This document shows positions 26,060 through 34,706 of a stretch of 64,000 nucleotides of DNA, in pieces. The stretch comes from Porphyrobacter sp. (GTDB taxonomy: Bacteria; Pseudomonadota; Alphaproteobacteria; Sphingomonadales; Sphingomonadaceae), in NCBI GenBank assembly GCA_016125555.1, contig WGLN01000003.1:45055-109054 (forward strand). The letters run 5' to 3'. Position 1 is the first letter of the stretch, and the number at the start of each line of letters is the position of its first letter. Both the position numbers and the translations under genes were made by a program. The notes beneath the pieces were generated by a model. That model was not told the origin of the DNA. It did not search any database and was given only the letters and a program-made list of their open reading frames with translations.

Positions 26060-26824
26060 TCAGCCGCAGGTCTTGCAGTGCGGGTCCTTGGCGATGCGGA
26101 TGCTGCGCAGACCCGGCGCGAGCCCGTCGAGCACGTGGAGCTTTCCCCAGCCCGGTTCGCCCAGCGCCGCGCTCCCGGCGAGCAGCACCTTCACCGCCTG
26201 CAGCGCAGCGAAGCTGCCCGTCCAGCCCGCCATCGCGCCGAGCATCCCATCCTCGGCGCAGGTGTCGCAGTCCTCGGCATCGAAAGCATCGCCGACGAAG
26301 CAGCGGTAGCAGGCCTCGCCCGGCAGGTGTCCCGCGAAGGCTCCGACCTGCCCCTGGAAGCGGCCCACCGCAGCCGAGAGCAGGGGAATGCCCGCCGCCA
26401 CGCAGGCGTCCGACACCGCGAGGCGGGTCGCGAAATTGTCGGTCCCGTCGAGCACCAGGTCGCACGTCCCGACCAGCCGGGCGGCGTTGTCCGCGGTGAT
26501 GCGCGCGTCGGACACCTCGACTTTCAGCGCGTCGTCGAAGTTGGCGAGCCAGCGCCGCGCGGAAACCGCCTTGCCGTGGCCGATGTCGCGGGTGGTGAAG
26601 ATCGTCTGCCGCTGCAGGTTCGAGACATCCACCAGGTCGTCGTCGACAAGGGTGAGGCTGCCGATCCCGCTGGCGGCGAGGTATTGCAGCGCGGGGCTGC
26701 CGATTCCGCCGAGCCCGATCACCGCGACATGGCTCTGCGCGAGCCGCACCTGCCCCGCGCCGCCCACCTCGGGCAGGACGATATGGCGCGCGAAGCGTTC
26801 GAGCCTTGCCGGCGAGAGGCTCAC
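26060..26824 (-). CDS. ThiF/MoeB-type adenylyltransferase
   Basis: This 254-residue E1-like enzyme adenylates the C-terminus of a small sulfur-carrier protein (MoaD or ThiS type). The nucleotide-binding motif is VIGLGGIGSPALQYLAASGIG near residue 35, then DDDLVDVSNLQRQTIF with catalytic Arg/Gln, and DGTDNFATR. Zinc-binding pairs are CYRC in the middle and CKTC at the end. There is no rhodanese domain, so it resembles MoeB/HesA rather than MOCS3. The GTG start at 26824 overlaps the DUF983 gene by four bases. No moaD, thiS or thiG lies close by, so the pathway is unresolved. Confidence 0.88.
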   Translation of the reverse strand: MSLSPARLERFARHIVLPEVGGAGQVRLAQSHVAVIGLGGIGSPALQYLAASGIGSLTLVDDDLVDVSNLQRQTIFTTRDIGHGKAVSARRWLANFDDALKVEVSDARITADNAARLVGTCDLVLDGTDNFATRLAVSDACVAAGIPLLSAAVGRFQGQVGAFAGHLPGEACYRCFVGDAFDAEDCDTCAEDGMLGAMAGWTGSFAALQAVKVLLAGSAALGEPGWGKLHVLDGLAPGLRSIRIAKDPHCKTCG

Positions 26825-27243
26825 CGCGGCGGTTCCTCGGGCGCTCGGCGCTCCTGCTTGAAGGCGCCGATGCCGTGCCACCACAGGAAGGCGATCACCG
26901 CCCCTTTCACCGGCTGGAGCGTTACCAGCAGCAACACGACCGCTACCGGCAGGATGATCGCCAGCGTCGCCCAGGCCGACATCCCGCCGGAGATCATCGC
27001 GATCACCACCGGTGCGAGCAGGTGGCCGACCACGAAGATGCCGATATAGGCGGGAAAGTCGTCGGCCTGCTGGACCGACCAGTCCTGCCGGCAATGCGCG
27101 CAGCGCTCGACGGGCTTCAGCCATTTGCGGAACAGCGGCGCGGCGCCGCAGCGCGGGCAGGTGCCCCGCGCACCGCGCAGCAAGGCGGCGATCCACCCGG
27201 CGGGCAGGTCGACAAGCTCGGGGGAAAGGCGTTGGTGGGGCAT
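26821..27243 (-). CDS. DUF983 membrane protein with zinc-ribbon
   Basis: This 140-residue protein has a CPRCG-x(n)-CAHC zinc ribbon (residues about 28-55) followed by two membrane helices (IGIFVVGHLLAPVVIAMISGG and LAIILPVAVVLLLVTL). It ends in a charged tail (KQERRAPEEPPR). That layout is the DUF983 family, common in alphaproteobacteria and sometimes linked to cytochrome oxidase assembly, but of unproven function. I chose the ATG at 27243. It lies about 98 bases after dnaA on the same strand and overlaps the adenylyltransferase gene. Confidence 0.85.
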   Translation of the reverse strand: MPHQRLSPELVDLPAGWIAALLRGARGTCPRCGAAPLFRKWLKPVERCAHCRQDWSVQQADDFPAYIGIFVVGHLLAPVVIAMISGGMSAWATLAIILPVAVVLLLVTLQPVKGAVIAFLWWHGIGAFKQERRAPEEPPR

Positions 27244-27249
27244 GGAAAG

Positions 27250-27284
27250 GCTGTTTACAGCCTGTGCACCGCCTGTCGACAGGC
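27250..27284. promoter_or_regulatory. Palindromic cluster between dnaA and the DUF983 gene
   Basis: GCTGT-TT-ACAGC (27250-27261) is followed by the perfect 14-base palindrome GCCTGTCGACAGGC (27271-27284). Two further CCTGT copies lie within 25 bases. It may be a protein-binding site or a hairpin at the dnaA 3' end; there is no T-run. Confidence 0.4.
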
Positions 27285-27341
27285 CTGTGGAGGGGCCTGT
27301 CGAAACTGCGGTGCAAAGCTTGTGCGGATGATGTGCGGATT

Positions 27342-28745
27342 TCAGCTTTCGAGCTGGCGCAGCAGGCTCCTCACGTCGCCGTCCATGTCGGCATCGCGCT
27401 GGCGCAGGTCCTCGATCAGCCGCACGGCGTGGATCACCGTCGAGTGGTCGCGCCCGCCGAACTTGCGCCCGATCTCGGGATAGCTGCGCGGGGTCAGCAC
27501 CTTGGAGAGATACATCGCCACCTGCCGCGGGCGCACCACCGCACGGGCGCGGCGCTTGGAGCTCATTTCCGCCCGGTCGATCCGGTAGAAGTGGCACACG
27601 GTGCGCTGGATTTCGTCAATCGTGATCCGTCGGCGGTTGGCCGAGAGGATGTCGGTCAGCTGCTCCTCGGCGAGCTGGAGCGAAACCTCCTGGCCCGTGA
27701 GCTGGGCATAGGCGATCAGCTTGTTGAGGCCGCCGACCAGCTCGCGCACGTTGCGGGTGATGGTGCGGGCGAGAAAATCGACCACGTCTTCAGGCACGCC
27801 GAGCGGCGCGAAGCGGGCAAGCTTGGAGACGAGGATCTTCTTGCGCAGCTCGATGTCGGCGGGCTGGATGTCGGCCACGAGGCCCATCGAGAGGCGCGAA
27901 AGAAGACGCGGCTCGACGCCGTCCAATGCCTGCGGGGCACGGTCGGCGGCGAAGACCAACCGCTTGCCCTCGGCCAGCAGCGCGTCGATCGTGTAGAGCA
28001 GTTCTTCCTGCGCGCTCGCCTTGCCGATGATGAACTGGATGTCGTCCACCAGCAGCAGGTCGAAGCTGCGCAGCCGTGCCTTGAACTCGATGGTCTGGCT
28101 GGCCTTCAGCGCCTGCACGAATTCGACCATGAAGCGTTCTGCCGAGCAGTAGAAGATCCGCGCGCGCGGGTGGGCGTTGAGATAGCCGTGGCCGATCGCG
28201 TGGAGCAGGTGGGTCTTGCCCTGGCCGGTCGCCGCCTTGAGGTAGAGCGGCGAGAATTGCGGCGCCTCGAGCGCGGCCATGCGCTGCGCGGCGTTGCAGG
28301 CGAGGATGTTGGCCTCGCCGGTGACGAAGGCCGCGAAGGTCAGCGAGGGGTCGAGCCCCACCGAGGAGGTGAAGCCCGCATCCGACAGCGTGCCCGCGGC
28401 GACCGCGATCGCGCTCGCGCCGTCATTGGCGGGGCGGCGGCCGTCGTCGATCCGCAAGTCGGGCAGCTGGCGGCGGCCCGGGTGCACCATGATGTTGACC
28501 ATGCGCACTTCGCTGCGCGCGATCTTCCATGCCAGTTGCAGCCGGTCGTGGAAGCGGTCGCGCACCCAGTTGGCCGAAAACTCGGTCGGCAGGTAGAGGT
28601 CGAGCGTGCCGTTGTCGCGGTTGAGGCTGCCGAGCTGGATCGGCTTGATCCACTGGCTGTGCAACTGGTGGCCGAGGTCCTTGCGCAGGCCCTGGCTGAT
28701 ATCCGCCCAATCCGCGGCCAAATTCACGGCTTCGGAATCTTCCAT
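27342..28745 (-). CDS. dnaA: Chromosomal replication initiator DnaA
   Basis: This AAA+ protein opens oriC and loads DnaB. From ATG 28745 it has 467 residues. Domain I begins WADISQGLRKDLGHQLHSQWIKPIQ, domain II is short, and domain III has Walker A KAATGQGKTHLLHAIG and Walker B LLLVDDIQF. Arg-finger and sensor motifs follow (LLSRLSMGLVADI), and the domain IV DnaA signature is FGGRDHSTVIHAVRLIE. A GTG at 28799 with GGGGA upstream could add 18 residues and cannot be excluded. The DUF983 and ThiF genes follow on the same strand. A DnaA-box-like TTGTGCACA overlaps the GTG, which would fit autoregulation. Confidence 0.95.
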   Translation of the reverse strand: MEDSEAVNLAADWADISQGLRKDLGHQLHSQWIKPIQLGSLNRDNGTLDLYLPTEFSANWVRDRFHDRLQLAWKIARSEVRMVNIMVHPGRRQLPDLRIDDGRRPANDGASAIAVAAGTLSDAGFTSSVGLDPSLTFAAFVTGEANILACNAAQRMAALEAPQFSPLYLKAATGQGKTHLLHAIGHGYLNAHPRARIFYCSAERFMVEFVQALKASQTIEFKARLRSFDLLLVDDIQFIIGKASAQEELLYTIDALLAEGKRLVFAADRAPQALDGVEPRLLSRLSMGLVADIQPADIELRKKILVSKLARFAPLGVPEDVVDFLARTITRNVRELVGGLNKLIAYAQLTGQEVSLQLAEEQLTDILSANRRRITIDEIQRTVCHFYRIDRAEMSSKRRARAVVRPRQVAMYLSKVLTPRSYPEIGRKFGGRDHSTVIHAVRLIEDLRQRDADMDGDVRSLLRQLES

Positions 28746-28800
28746 CAAATCGTCATCCGCAGGGCGGCGCGTGGTCCGCGCCTTGTCGATCCTGTGCACA

Positions 28801-29156
28801 AGCTCATCCCCAATCTGCCCGGACCTGCGAAGCCGTGATCCGCAAGCCCATTCTTGTTGTCGCCACAGGTAAAGACCGTCCCGTCTGCAAGACGCACGTC
28901 TCGCAGAGCCCCCCTGTCGACCGGTTTGTAGAACCCAGGCTGTCCCGCCCCGGGTGAGACGCGAATTAAGAACGCAACGCGGCTTTGCGCAAGCGGTCTG
29001 TTTTAAAAAAAGTGAAATATTCCTGTTGACTCGGTGCTAAGCCGCAGACTTGCGTTCATGTCATTGTTTTCTTTGACATACTACACCGGGAGAGGTGCGA
29101 ATCGCGGAGAATCCTGACATTTGCCGCGCTTGCACAGGTCGCATTTGTCGCAAATG
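28801..29156. other. Gene-free region between dnaA and rpsT
   Basis: About 510 bases separate the dnaA start from the rpsT stop. An AT-rich island at 29000-29035 (TTTTAAAAAAAGTGAAATATT) stands out from the high-GC surroundings and is the probable dnaA promoter area. TTGACT and TTGACA occur on the plus strand without a good -10. CATTTG-TCG-CAAATG is a short hairpin near 29143-29157. Only scattered DnaA-box-like words are visible, so I do not call an origin. No gene is supported here. Confidence 0.5.
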
Positions 29157-29184
29157 AAAAAGGCCGCGCCCACACGGCGCGGCC
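29157..29184 (-). terminator. Rho-independent terminator of rpsT
   Basis: GGCCGCGCC-CACAC-GGCGCGGCC is a perfect 9-bp stem. Read on the minus strand it is followed by TTTTTC, placing it about 75 bases after the rpsT stop. Confidence 0.85.
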
Positions 29185-29258
29185 TCTTGCCGATTCCTAA
29201 CCTGTGACAACCCGTGAATCCCCCCCTTGGGGAAGCTACGGATCGGCCGAAGCGCGAA

Positions 29259-29519
29259 TCAGAGCGCGGCGACTCGGCGGGTGAGGCGCGAAAGCTTGCG
29301 CGCCACGGTGTTCTTGTGGAGCACGCCGCGGGCGACGCCGCGGGCCATTTCCGGCTGGGCCTGCTTGAGCGCGGCGGCAGCCGCTTCCTTGTCGCCGGCT
29401 TCACAGGCCAGTTCGACCTTCTTCACGAAGCTGCGGATGCGGCTGATGCGCGAATGATTGATCTCGGCGCGGCGCTCGTTGCGGCGGATGCGCTTCTTGG
29501 CTTGCGGCGTATTGGCCAT
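29259..29519 (-). CDS. rpsT: 30S ribosomal protein S20
   Basis: This 86-residue basic helical-bundle protein binds 16S rRNA early in small-subunit assembly. It begins [24 protein letters not shown] and ends [18 protein letters not shown], both typical of S20. It starts at ATG 29519. It has its own promoter (TTGACC-17-TATGTG, about 113 bases upstream) and its own terminator, so it forms a single-gene unit between mutM and dnaA. That neighbourhood is usual in Sphingomonadales. Confidence 0.97.
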   Translation of the reverse strand: MANTPQAKKRIRRNERRAEINHSRISRIRSFVKKVELACEAGDKEAAAAALKQAQPEMARGVARGVLHKNTVARKLSRLTRRVAAL

Positions 29520-29631
29520 GTGTCTCGTCTGTCTCGCGTTTGCTTTGGCCGCGGCAAGCGACCGGGAAAAGGCTGTCGGGTTGCTCGAAAAGGGGCGAAC
29601 AGGCCAAGAGCCCGACCGCCGGAAAGCGGCG

Positions 29632-29660
29632 CACATAGTCGGAAGTCCCCCGCAGGTCAA
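29632..29660 (-). promoter_or_regulatory. Promoter of rpsT
   Basis: On the minus strand TTGACC (29655-29660), 17 bases and TATGTG (29632-29637) form a strong housekeeping-type promoter. It differs from the rRNA promoter at 63121-63149 in one of the 12 hexamer bases. Confidence 0.7.
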
Positions 29661-29679
29661 CGATTCCCTTGGGGCGGGG

Positions 29680-30495
29680 CTACTTCTGGCAGGCAGGGCA
29701 GAACCAGGTGCTGCGTCCGCCCTGCGCGATGCGGCGGATCGTGCCCCCGTCGGCGCGGCGGCAGGGTTCGCCCTCGCGTCCGTAGACATCGAAGCTGCTG
29801 GCGAAGTAGCCGAGCTCGCCGTCGGGGCGGGCATAGTCGCGCAAGGTCGAACCGCCGTCGCGAATCGAGGCCTCAAGCACGTCGCGGATCGCGGGCACCA
29901 GGCGGGCGAGTTGCGGGCCGGTGACCTTGCCGGCGGGTTTCGTCGGACGGATCCGCGCACGCCACAGCGCCTCGCAGACATAGATATTGCCAAGACCCGC
30001 CACGATCCGCTGGTCGAGCAGCGCCAGCTTGATCGACACCGCCTTGCCCGCGAGCGCCGCCTTGAGATGCGCCGCCGTCAGCCCCGGCCCCAATGGCTCC
30101 GGGCCGAGCGCGGCGAATTGCGGCCACGCATCGAGCGCCGCGGTGCCGACGAGATCGACCGAACCGAAGCGTCGCGGATCGCACAGCGCGAAGCGGTGCC
30201 GCGCCGTCTCGAGCAGCAGGTGATCATGGGTGTCGGGCACCTCCGGGTCGATCCGCCAGCGTCCGCTCATCCCGAGGTGGAAGATCATCGTCGCCCCGCG
30301 GTCGAGGTGCACGAGGCCGTATTTGGCGCGCCGCGACAGGCCGGTCACCGTCGCGCCCGTCAGCACCTGCACGAGGTCGGCGGGGAAGGGCCGCCTGAGG
30401 TCGGCACGGTTGAGCGCGACGCGGGTGATCCGCTCGCCTTCCAGGAACCGGGCGAGCCCCCGGACGGTTGTTTCGACTTCGGGCAATTCGGGCAT
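29680..30495 (-). CDS. mutM: Formamidopyrimidine-DNA glycosylase, altered zinc finger
   Basis: This 271-residue bifunctional glycosylase/AP lyase removes 8-oxoguanine and FapyG. The N-terminal catalytic Pro2-Glu3 ([14 protein letters not shown]), [15 protein letters not shown] and [23 protein letters not shown] are intact. The C-terminal zinc finger reads CRRADGG near 245 and CPACQ near 266. The second Cys of the usual Cys-x2-Cys-x16-Cys-x2-Cys is replaced by Ala248, leaving three cysteines. Zinc binding may be weak or use another ligand such as Asp249. The DNA was checked by reverse complement, and no frameshift is needed. It is divergent from ubiE, with 57 bases between. Confidence 0.93.
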   Translation of the reverse strand: MPELPEVETTVRGLARFLEGERITRVALNRADLRRPFPADLVQVLTGATVTGLSRRAKYGLVHLDRGATMIFHLGMSGRWRIDPEVPDTHDHLLLETARHRFALCDPRRFGSVDLVGTAALDAWPQFAALGPEPLGPGLTAAHLKAALAGKAVSIKLALLDQRIVAGLGNIYVCEALWRARIRPTKPAGKVTGPQLARLVPAIRDVLEASIRDGGSTLRDYARPDGELGYFASSFDVYGREGEPCRRADGGTIRRIAQGGRSTWFCPACQK

Positions 30496-30552
30496 GGCCC
30501 CGCGCCTGTAACACCCTTTGCCTTGGCGGCAATTCCTTCTAGGGAACCGGGC

Positions 30553-31308
30553 ATGAGCGAAACCACCGACGACACCGTTTCCTTCGGCTACCAGGAGGTC
30601 ACTCCGCAGGAGAAGACCCGCAAGGTCGGCGAGGTCTTCTCCAGCGTCGCGCGCAAGTACGACATCATGAACGACGCCATGTCGGGCGGGATGCACCGGC
30701 TGTGGAAGGACCGCTTCGTGAAGCGGGTGAAGCCGCAGCCGGGCGAGCAGATCCTCGACATGGCGGGCGGCACGGGGGACATCGCCTTCCGCATGGCGGA
30801 GCGCGGCGCACACATCACCGTGGCCGACATCAACCAGGACATGCTCGACGTGGGCGCCGAGCGCGCGCTCGAGCGCGGGTTTTCCGAAGAGGACGGCAGC
30901 CTCGTCTTCACGCGCCAGAACGCCGAGGAAGTCAGCTTCGCCTCCGGCACTTTCGATGCCTACACCATCGCTTTCGGCATCCGCAACGTCACGCATATCG
31001 ACCGCGCCTTGGCCGAGGCGCTGCGGGTGCTCAAGCCGGGCGGCCGGTTCTTCTGCCTCGAGTTCTCGAGCGTCGAGTGGTCCGGCCTCAGGGAAGCCTA
31101 CGACCTCTATTCGGAACACCTTCTGCCGCGGATGGGACAGGCGATTGCCGGGGACGCGGATTCCTACCGCTACCTCGCCGAATCGATCCGCCGCTTCCCG
31201 CCGATGCCCGCCTTCGAGGCGATGATCCGCAAGGCGGGCTTTGCCAACACCCGGGTCGAGCCGATCATGGGCGGGCTCGTCGCAATCCATTCGGGGTGGA
31301 AGATATAG
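30553..31308 (+). CDS. ubiE: Ubiquinone/menaquinone C-methyltransferase
   Basis: This SAM-dependent methyltransferase of ubiquinone synthesis acts on the quinone ring carbon. It is 251 residues long. The family N-terminal part KVGEVFSSVARKYDIMNDAMSGGMHRLWKD leads into SAM motif I ILDMAGGTGDIAFRMA. Post-I is ITVADINQDML, followed by YTIAFGIRNVTHID and RVLKPGGRFFCLEFS. The C-terminal signature YRYLAESIRRFPPM is complete. It starts at ATG 30553 and is the first gene of ubiE-ubiB-coaBC-dut. The next start is five bases downstream. Confidence 0.97.
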   Translation: MSETTDDTVSFGYQEVTPQEKTRKVGEVFSSVARKYDIMNDAMSGGMHRLWKDRFVKRVKPQPGEQILDMAGGTGDIAFRMAERGAHITVADINQDMLDVGAERALERGFSEEDGSLVFTRQNAEEVSFASGTFDAYTIAFGIRNVTHIDRALAEALRVLKPGGRFFCLEFSSVEWSGLREAYDLYSEHLLPRMGQAIAGDADSYRYLAESIRRFPPMPAFEAMIRKAGFANTRVEPIMGGLVAIHSGWKI

Positions 31309-31312
31309 GCCG

Positions 31313-32875
31313 GTGCCCTCTCCCGCGATTCACCTGATCCGCCTCGCCCGCTGGGGCGTGACGCTCGCCCGGCGCCGCGCACTGGTGGGGATCGAACTCG
31401 ACCCCAATGCCCCCGCGACCTTGCGCCGGCTGGTCAGGCTGGCGCGCCTCGCGACGCTCACCGGCCAGAACGGTCCGCGCGACTACGCCGGGGCGTTCCG
31501 CGCGATCGGCCCGGCCGCGATCAAGCTGGGCCAGAGCCTCGCCACCCGTCCCGACCTGGTCGGCGAGGAGGCGGCTGGCAACCTGTTGAGCCTGCAGGAC
31601 TCGCTCCCGCCCGTGCCCTTCGGCGAAATCCGCGCGGCGATCGAATCGAGCTTCGGCCAGTCGATCGAGAACCTCTTCGCCACCATCGATCCCGAGCCGG
31701 TCGGCGCGGCGAGCATCGCGCAGGTGCACCGCGCGGTCACCACCGACGGCCGCGAGGTCGCGGTCAAGGTGCTGCGCCCTGGAATCCGCGAGAAGTTCGC
31801 GCAGGACCTGCGCACCTACGAATGGGCCGCCGCCCATGTCGAGGCGATGGGCGGCGAGGCCTCGCGCCTGCGCCCTCGCCTGACCATCGCGAACTTCAAG
31901 CGCTGGACCAATTCCGAACTCGACCTGCGGCGCGAGGCGGCTTCCGCCAGCGAACTCGCCGAGCAGATGGCGGGCGTGCCCGGTTACCGCATCCCCGCGA
32001 TCGACTGGGACCGCACCAACGGGCGGGTCATGACTGTCGAATGGATCGACGGGATCAAGATCAGCCGGGTCGAGGAGCTGCGCGCCAAGGGACATGACCT
32101 TGCCGCCATCGCCGAGCGCCTCGTCATCAGCTTCCTGACCCAGGCGATCAGCGCGGGCTTCTTCCATGCCGACATGCACCAGGGCAACCTGTTCATCGAG
32201 GACGACGGCACCATCGTCGCCATCGACTTCGGGATCATGGGCCGGATCGATCGCCGCGCGCGGCAATGGCTGGCGGAGATCCTCTACGGGCTGACCACGG
32301 GCAATTACCAGCGCGTCGCTGAAATCCATTTCGAGGCGCAATACGTGCCCTCCTACCATTCGGTCGGCGAATTCGCGACCGCGCTGCGCGCCGTGGGCGA
32401 GCCGATGCGCGGCAAGCCGGTGAAGGAACTGTCGGTCGGCCAGATGCTCGACGGGCTCTTCGCCATCACCCGCGACTTCGACATGCAGACCCAGCCGCAC
32501 CTGCTGCTGCTGCAGAAGACGATGGTGATGGTCGAGGGCATCGCCACCCAGCTCAATCCCGACATCAACATGTGGGACACCGCCGCGCCCTATGTGCGTT
32601 CGTGGATTCGCGACGAACTGGGCCCGGAAGCCGCGCTCGCCGAGCGGATCAAGGAGGACACGGAGACCCTGCTGCGCCTGCCGGGCCTTGTCCGCCGGCT
32701 CGAGGAGAAGTTTCCGCCCAAGGGCGGTGCGCCCGAGCCGCCGCCGCTGCCTGACATCCGCCTGATCACCGAGCGCCGGGACCGGGAAGGCGCGGGCTGG
32801 CTCGGCTACATCCTGTCCGCGGCGGTCGGAGGGGCGCTCGTCTGGGGTGCGGCGGCACTCGGCTGGCTGGGATGA
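31313..32875 (+). CDS. ubiB: ABC1/ADCK-type atypical kinase UbiB
   Basis: This 520-residue protein has a protein-kinase-like fold needed for ubiquinone synthesis, probably as a lipid-handling ATPase at the membrane. The KxGQ motif is IKLGQSLATRPD and the Ala-rich nucleotide loop is PVGAASIAQVHRA. Lys in VAVKVLRPGI, HADMHQGNLF (catalytic Asp/Asn) and AIDFGIMGRID (metal Asp) follow. Two C-terminal helices near 498-518 (LGYILSAAVGGALVWGAAAL) anchor it in the inner membrane. The start is GTG 31313, since no ATG fits and PSPAIHLIRLARWGVTL is typical. It is coupled to ubiE. Confidence 0.95.
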   Translation: MPSPAIHLIRLARWGVTLARRRALVGIELDPNAPATLRRLVRLARLATLTGQNGPRDYAGAFRAIGPAAIKLGQSLATRPDLVGEEAAGNLLSLQDSLPPVPFGEIRAAIESSFGQSIENLFATIDPEPVGAASIAQVHRAVTTDGREVAVKVLRPGIREKFAQDLRTYEWAAAHVEAMGGEASRLRPRLTIANFKRWTNSELDLRREAASASELAEQMAGVPGYRIPAIDWDRTNGRVMTVEWIDGIKISRVEELRAKGHDLAAIAERLVISFLTQAISAGFFHADMHQGNLFIEDDGTIVAIDFGIMGRIDRRARQWLAEILYGLTTGNYQRVAEIHFEAQYVPSYHSVGEFATALRAVGEPMRGKPVKELSVGQMLDGLFAITRDFDMQTQPHLLLLQKTMVMVEGIATQLNPDINMWDTAAPYVRSWIRDELGPEAALAERIKEDTETLLRLPGLVRRLEEKFPPKGGAPEPPPLPDIRLITERRDREGAGWLGYILSAAVGGALVWGAAALGWLG

Positions 32876-32884
32876 TTCGAAAGC

Positions 32885-32910
32885 GATTGCGCGTTCGTAA
32901 GCGCAATCTT
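32885..32910 (+). terminator. Hairpin after ubiB, possible terminator
   Basis: GATTGCGC-GTTCGTAA-GCGCAATC is an 8-bp stem followed by TT only, 10 bases after the ubiB stop. It may attenuate rather than end transcription into coaBC. The rest of the 193-base gap shows no gene. Confidence 0.45.
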
Positions 32911-33068
32911 AACCACGGCGCGACAAACCTGCGCGCCAGCATTCCGCCGGTGCCGCTTGGCGCGGCCCGGTTGCGCGACTATCAAGGACGGCCGACGGCA
33001 CTTGTAGCTGCGGCTTGGGAGTTTTTCGGACCGATGGCGAGGATCGGCAGGCACGGCGAGGCACGGCG

Positions 33069-34706
33069 ATGACGGGCAGGTTCCCGCGCATCCTGCTGGT
33101 CGTGGGCGGCGGAATCGCGGCCTACAAGGCCTGCGAGCTGGTGCGCCTGATCCGCAAGGGCGGGGGCGATGTCACCTGCGTGCTCACCAAGGGGGGGCAG
33201 CAATTCGTCACGCCGCTGGCGCTGGCCGCGCTGTCCGAGAATCAGGTCTACACCAACCTCTTCGACCTCAAGAACGAGGCCGAGATGGGGCACATCCAGC
33301 TCAGCCGCGAAGCCGATCTGGTGGTCGTCTGCCCGGCGACCGCCGACCTCCTCGCCAAGATGGCGAGCGGGATCGCCGACGATCTGGCCACCACGCTGAT
33401 CCTCGCCACCGACAAGCCGGTGATGGCCGTTCCCGCGATGAACGTGCGGATGTGGGAGCACGAGGCAACCAGGCGCAACGTCGCGCTGCTTTCGGCGGCG
33501 GGCGTGAGAGTGCTCAACCCGGACGAGGGGCCGATGGCCTGCGGCGAGTTCGGCTATGGTCGCCTGCCCGAGCCCGAGGCGATCTGGCGCGCGATCGCCG
33601 AACAGTGCGGGATCGAGCTGCCCGAGGAAGCGGCCCCGCAGGCGATTCCGGTCGAGGCGATCGAGCCGGAGGACGAGGAAGCGGAGGACACCGTTCCCAC
33701 CAGCGGCCTCGGCGGTCTGCTCGCGCGGATCATTCCGCGCTCCACCGCGAAGCGCAGTCACGAGGAAATCGAGGCCGAATACGAGGGCCTGCCCGCGCCG
33801 GAGGAGAGCGAGCTGCCCCCGGCCGAAGAGGAGGCCGCGCCCGACTTCGCGCCCGATCTCGGCGGACCGCTGCTGGCGCGGAAGGGCAAGGCCAACTCCG
33901 CGCCGCCGATCGATGCCGCCGCGCTCAATCACGAGTTCGATCCGCGCAAGAGCGCGCCCGAAGTGCTCGCCCCCGCCGTGCCCGACGACATCGAGGCATT
34001 GCTCGGCGACGTGCCCGAGGGTGCAGATTTCGAACTCCCCGCCGATCACCGGCCGCTCGCCGGGCGCCACGTGCTCGTCACCGCCGGCCCGACCTGGGAA
34101 GCGATCGACCCGGTGCGCTACATCGCCAACCGCTCGAGCGGGAAGCAGGGCTTCGCGATCGCCGCCGCCGCCGCCGCGCTGGGCGCCAAGGTGACGCTGG
34201 TCGCCGGGCCCGTCGCGCTGCGGACCCCGGCCGGGGTCAAGCGCATCGATGTCGAGAGCGCCGAGGACATGGGCAAGGCGGTCAAGGCGGCGCTGCCCGC
34301 CGATGTCGCGGTGATGGTCGCCGCGGTCGCCGACTGGCGCCCCAAGGAGTATCGCGGCGAGAAGATCAAGAAGCGCGGCTCGGCGCCGCCCGCGCTGATG
34401 CTGGCCGAGAACCCCGACATCCTCACCAATGTGTCCGCCGGGGCCAAGCGCCCCGAACTGGTGATCGGCTTCGCCGCCGAGACCGAGAACGTGATCGAGC
34501 ACGCCAAGCAGAAGCGCAAGCGCAAGGGTGCGGACTGGATCGTCGCCAACGACGTTTCGGGCGACGTGATGGGCGGTGACCGGAATCGCGTCCACATCGT
34601 CAGCGCCGAAGGGGTCGAAAGCCTCGATGACATGCCCAAGAGCGCGGTCGCGATGGCACTTGCCGAACGCATCGCGGCGAGCCTGAGGGCCGAGGCCGCG
34701 GAGTGA
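33069..34706 (+). CDS. coaBC: CoaBC: phosphopantothenoylcysteine decarboxylase/synthetase with long linker
   Basis: This bifunctional coenzyme A enzyme makes 4'-phosphopantothenoylcysteine and decarboxylates it using FMN. The CoaC half (1-185) has [20 protein letters not shown] with the catalytic His, [10 protein letters not shown] and [12 protein letters not shown] with the catalytic Cys. The CoaB half (about 330-545) has [35 protein letters not shown], the Lys-rich KIKKRG and IVANDVSG. Between them lies an acidic, Pro/Glu-rich stretch of about 145 residues, making 545 in all against about 400 usually. The start is ATG 33069 with GGCGAGG upstream. The stop overlaps the dut start. Confidence 0.95.
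   Translation: MTGRFPRILLVVGGGIAAYKACELVRLIRKGGGDVTCVLTKGGQQFVTPLALAALSENQVYTNLFDLKNEAEMGHIQLSREADLVVVCPATADLLAKMASGIADDLATTLILATDKPVMAVPAMNVRMWEHEATRRNVALLSAAGVRVLNPDEGPMACGEFGYGRLPEPEAIWRAIAEQCGIELPEEAAPQAIPVEAIEPEDEEAEDTVPTSGLGGLLARIIPRSTAKRSHEEIEAEYEGLPAPEESELPPAEEEAAPDFAPDLGGPLLARKGKANSAPPIDAAALNHEFDPRKSAPEVLAPAVPDDIEALLGDVPEGADFELPADHRPLAGRHVLVTAGPTWEAIDPVRYIANRSSGKQGFAIAAAAAALGAKVTLVAGPVALRTPAGVKRIDVESAEDMGKAVKAALPADVAVMVAAVADWRPKEYRGEKIKKRGSAPPALMLAENPDILTNVSAGAKRPELVIGFAAETENVIEHAKQKRKRKGADWIVANDVSGDVMGGDRNRVHIVSAEGVESLDDMPKSAVAMALAERIAASLRAEAAE

Noticed and set aside
28801-29156. Possible replication origin next to dnaA
   Set aside because: Only isolated DnaA-box-like words and one AT-rich island are visible. 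In several alphaproteobacteria the origin is not beside dnaA, and skew data are not available here.
29081-29404. Minus-strand ORF of 107 codons over rpsT and its terminator
   Set aside because: It lies on the same strand but out of frame with rpsT and crosses the rpsT terminator stem. It has no ribosome-binding site.
32872-33072. Small ORF overlapping the ubiB stop (ATGA)
   Set aside because: It runs through the post-ubiB hairpin and has no domain; the overlap is probably accidental.
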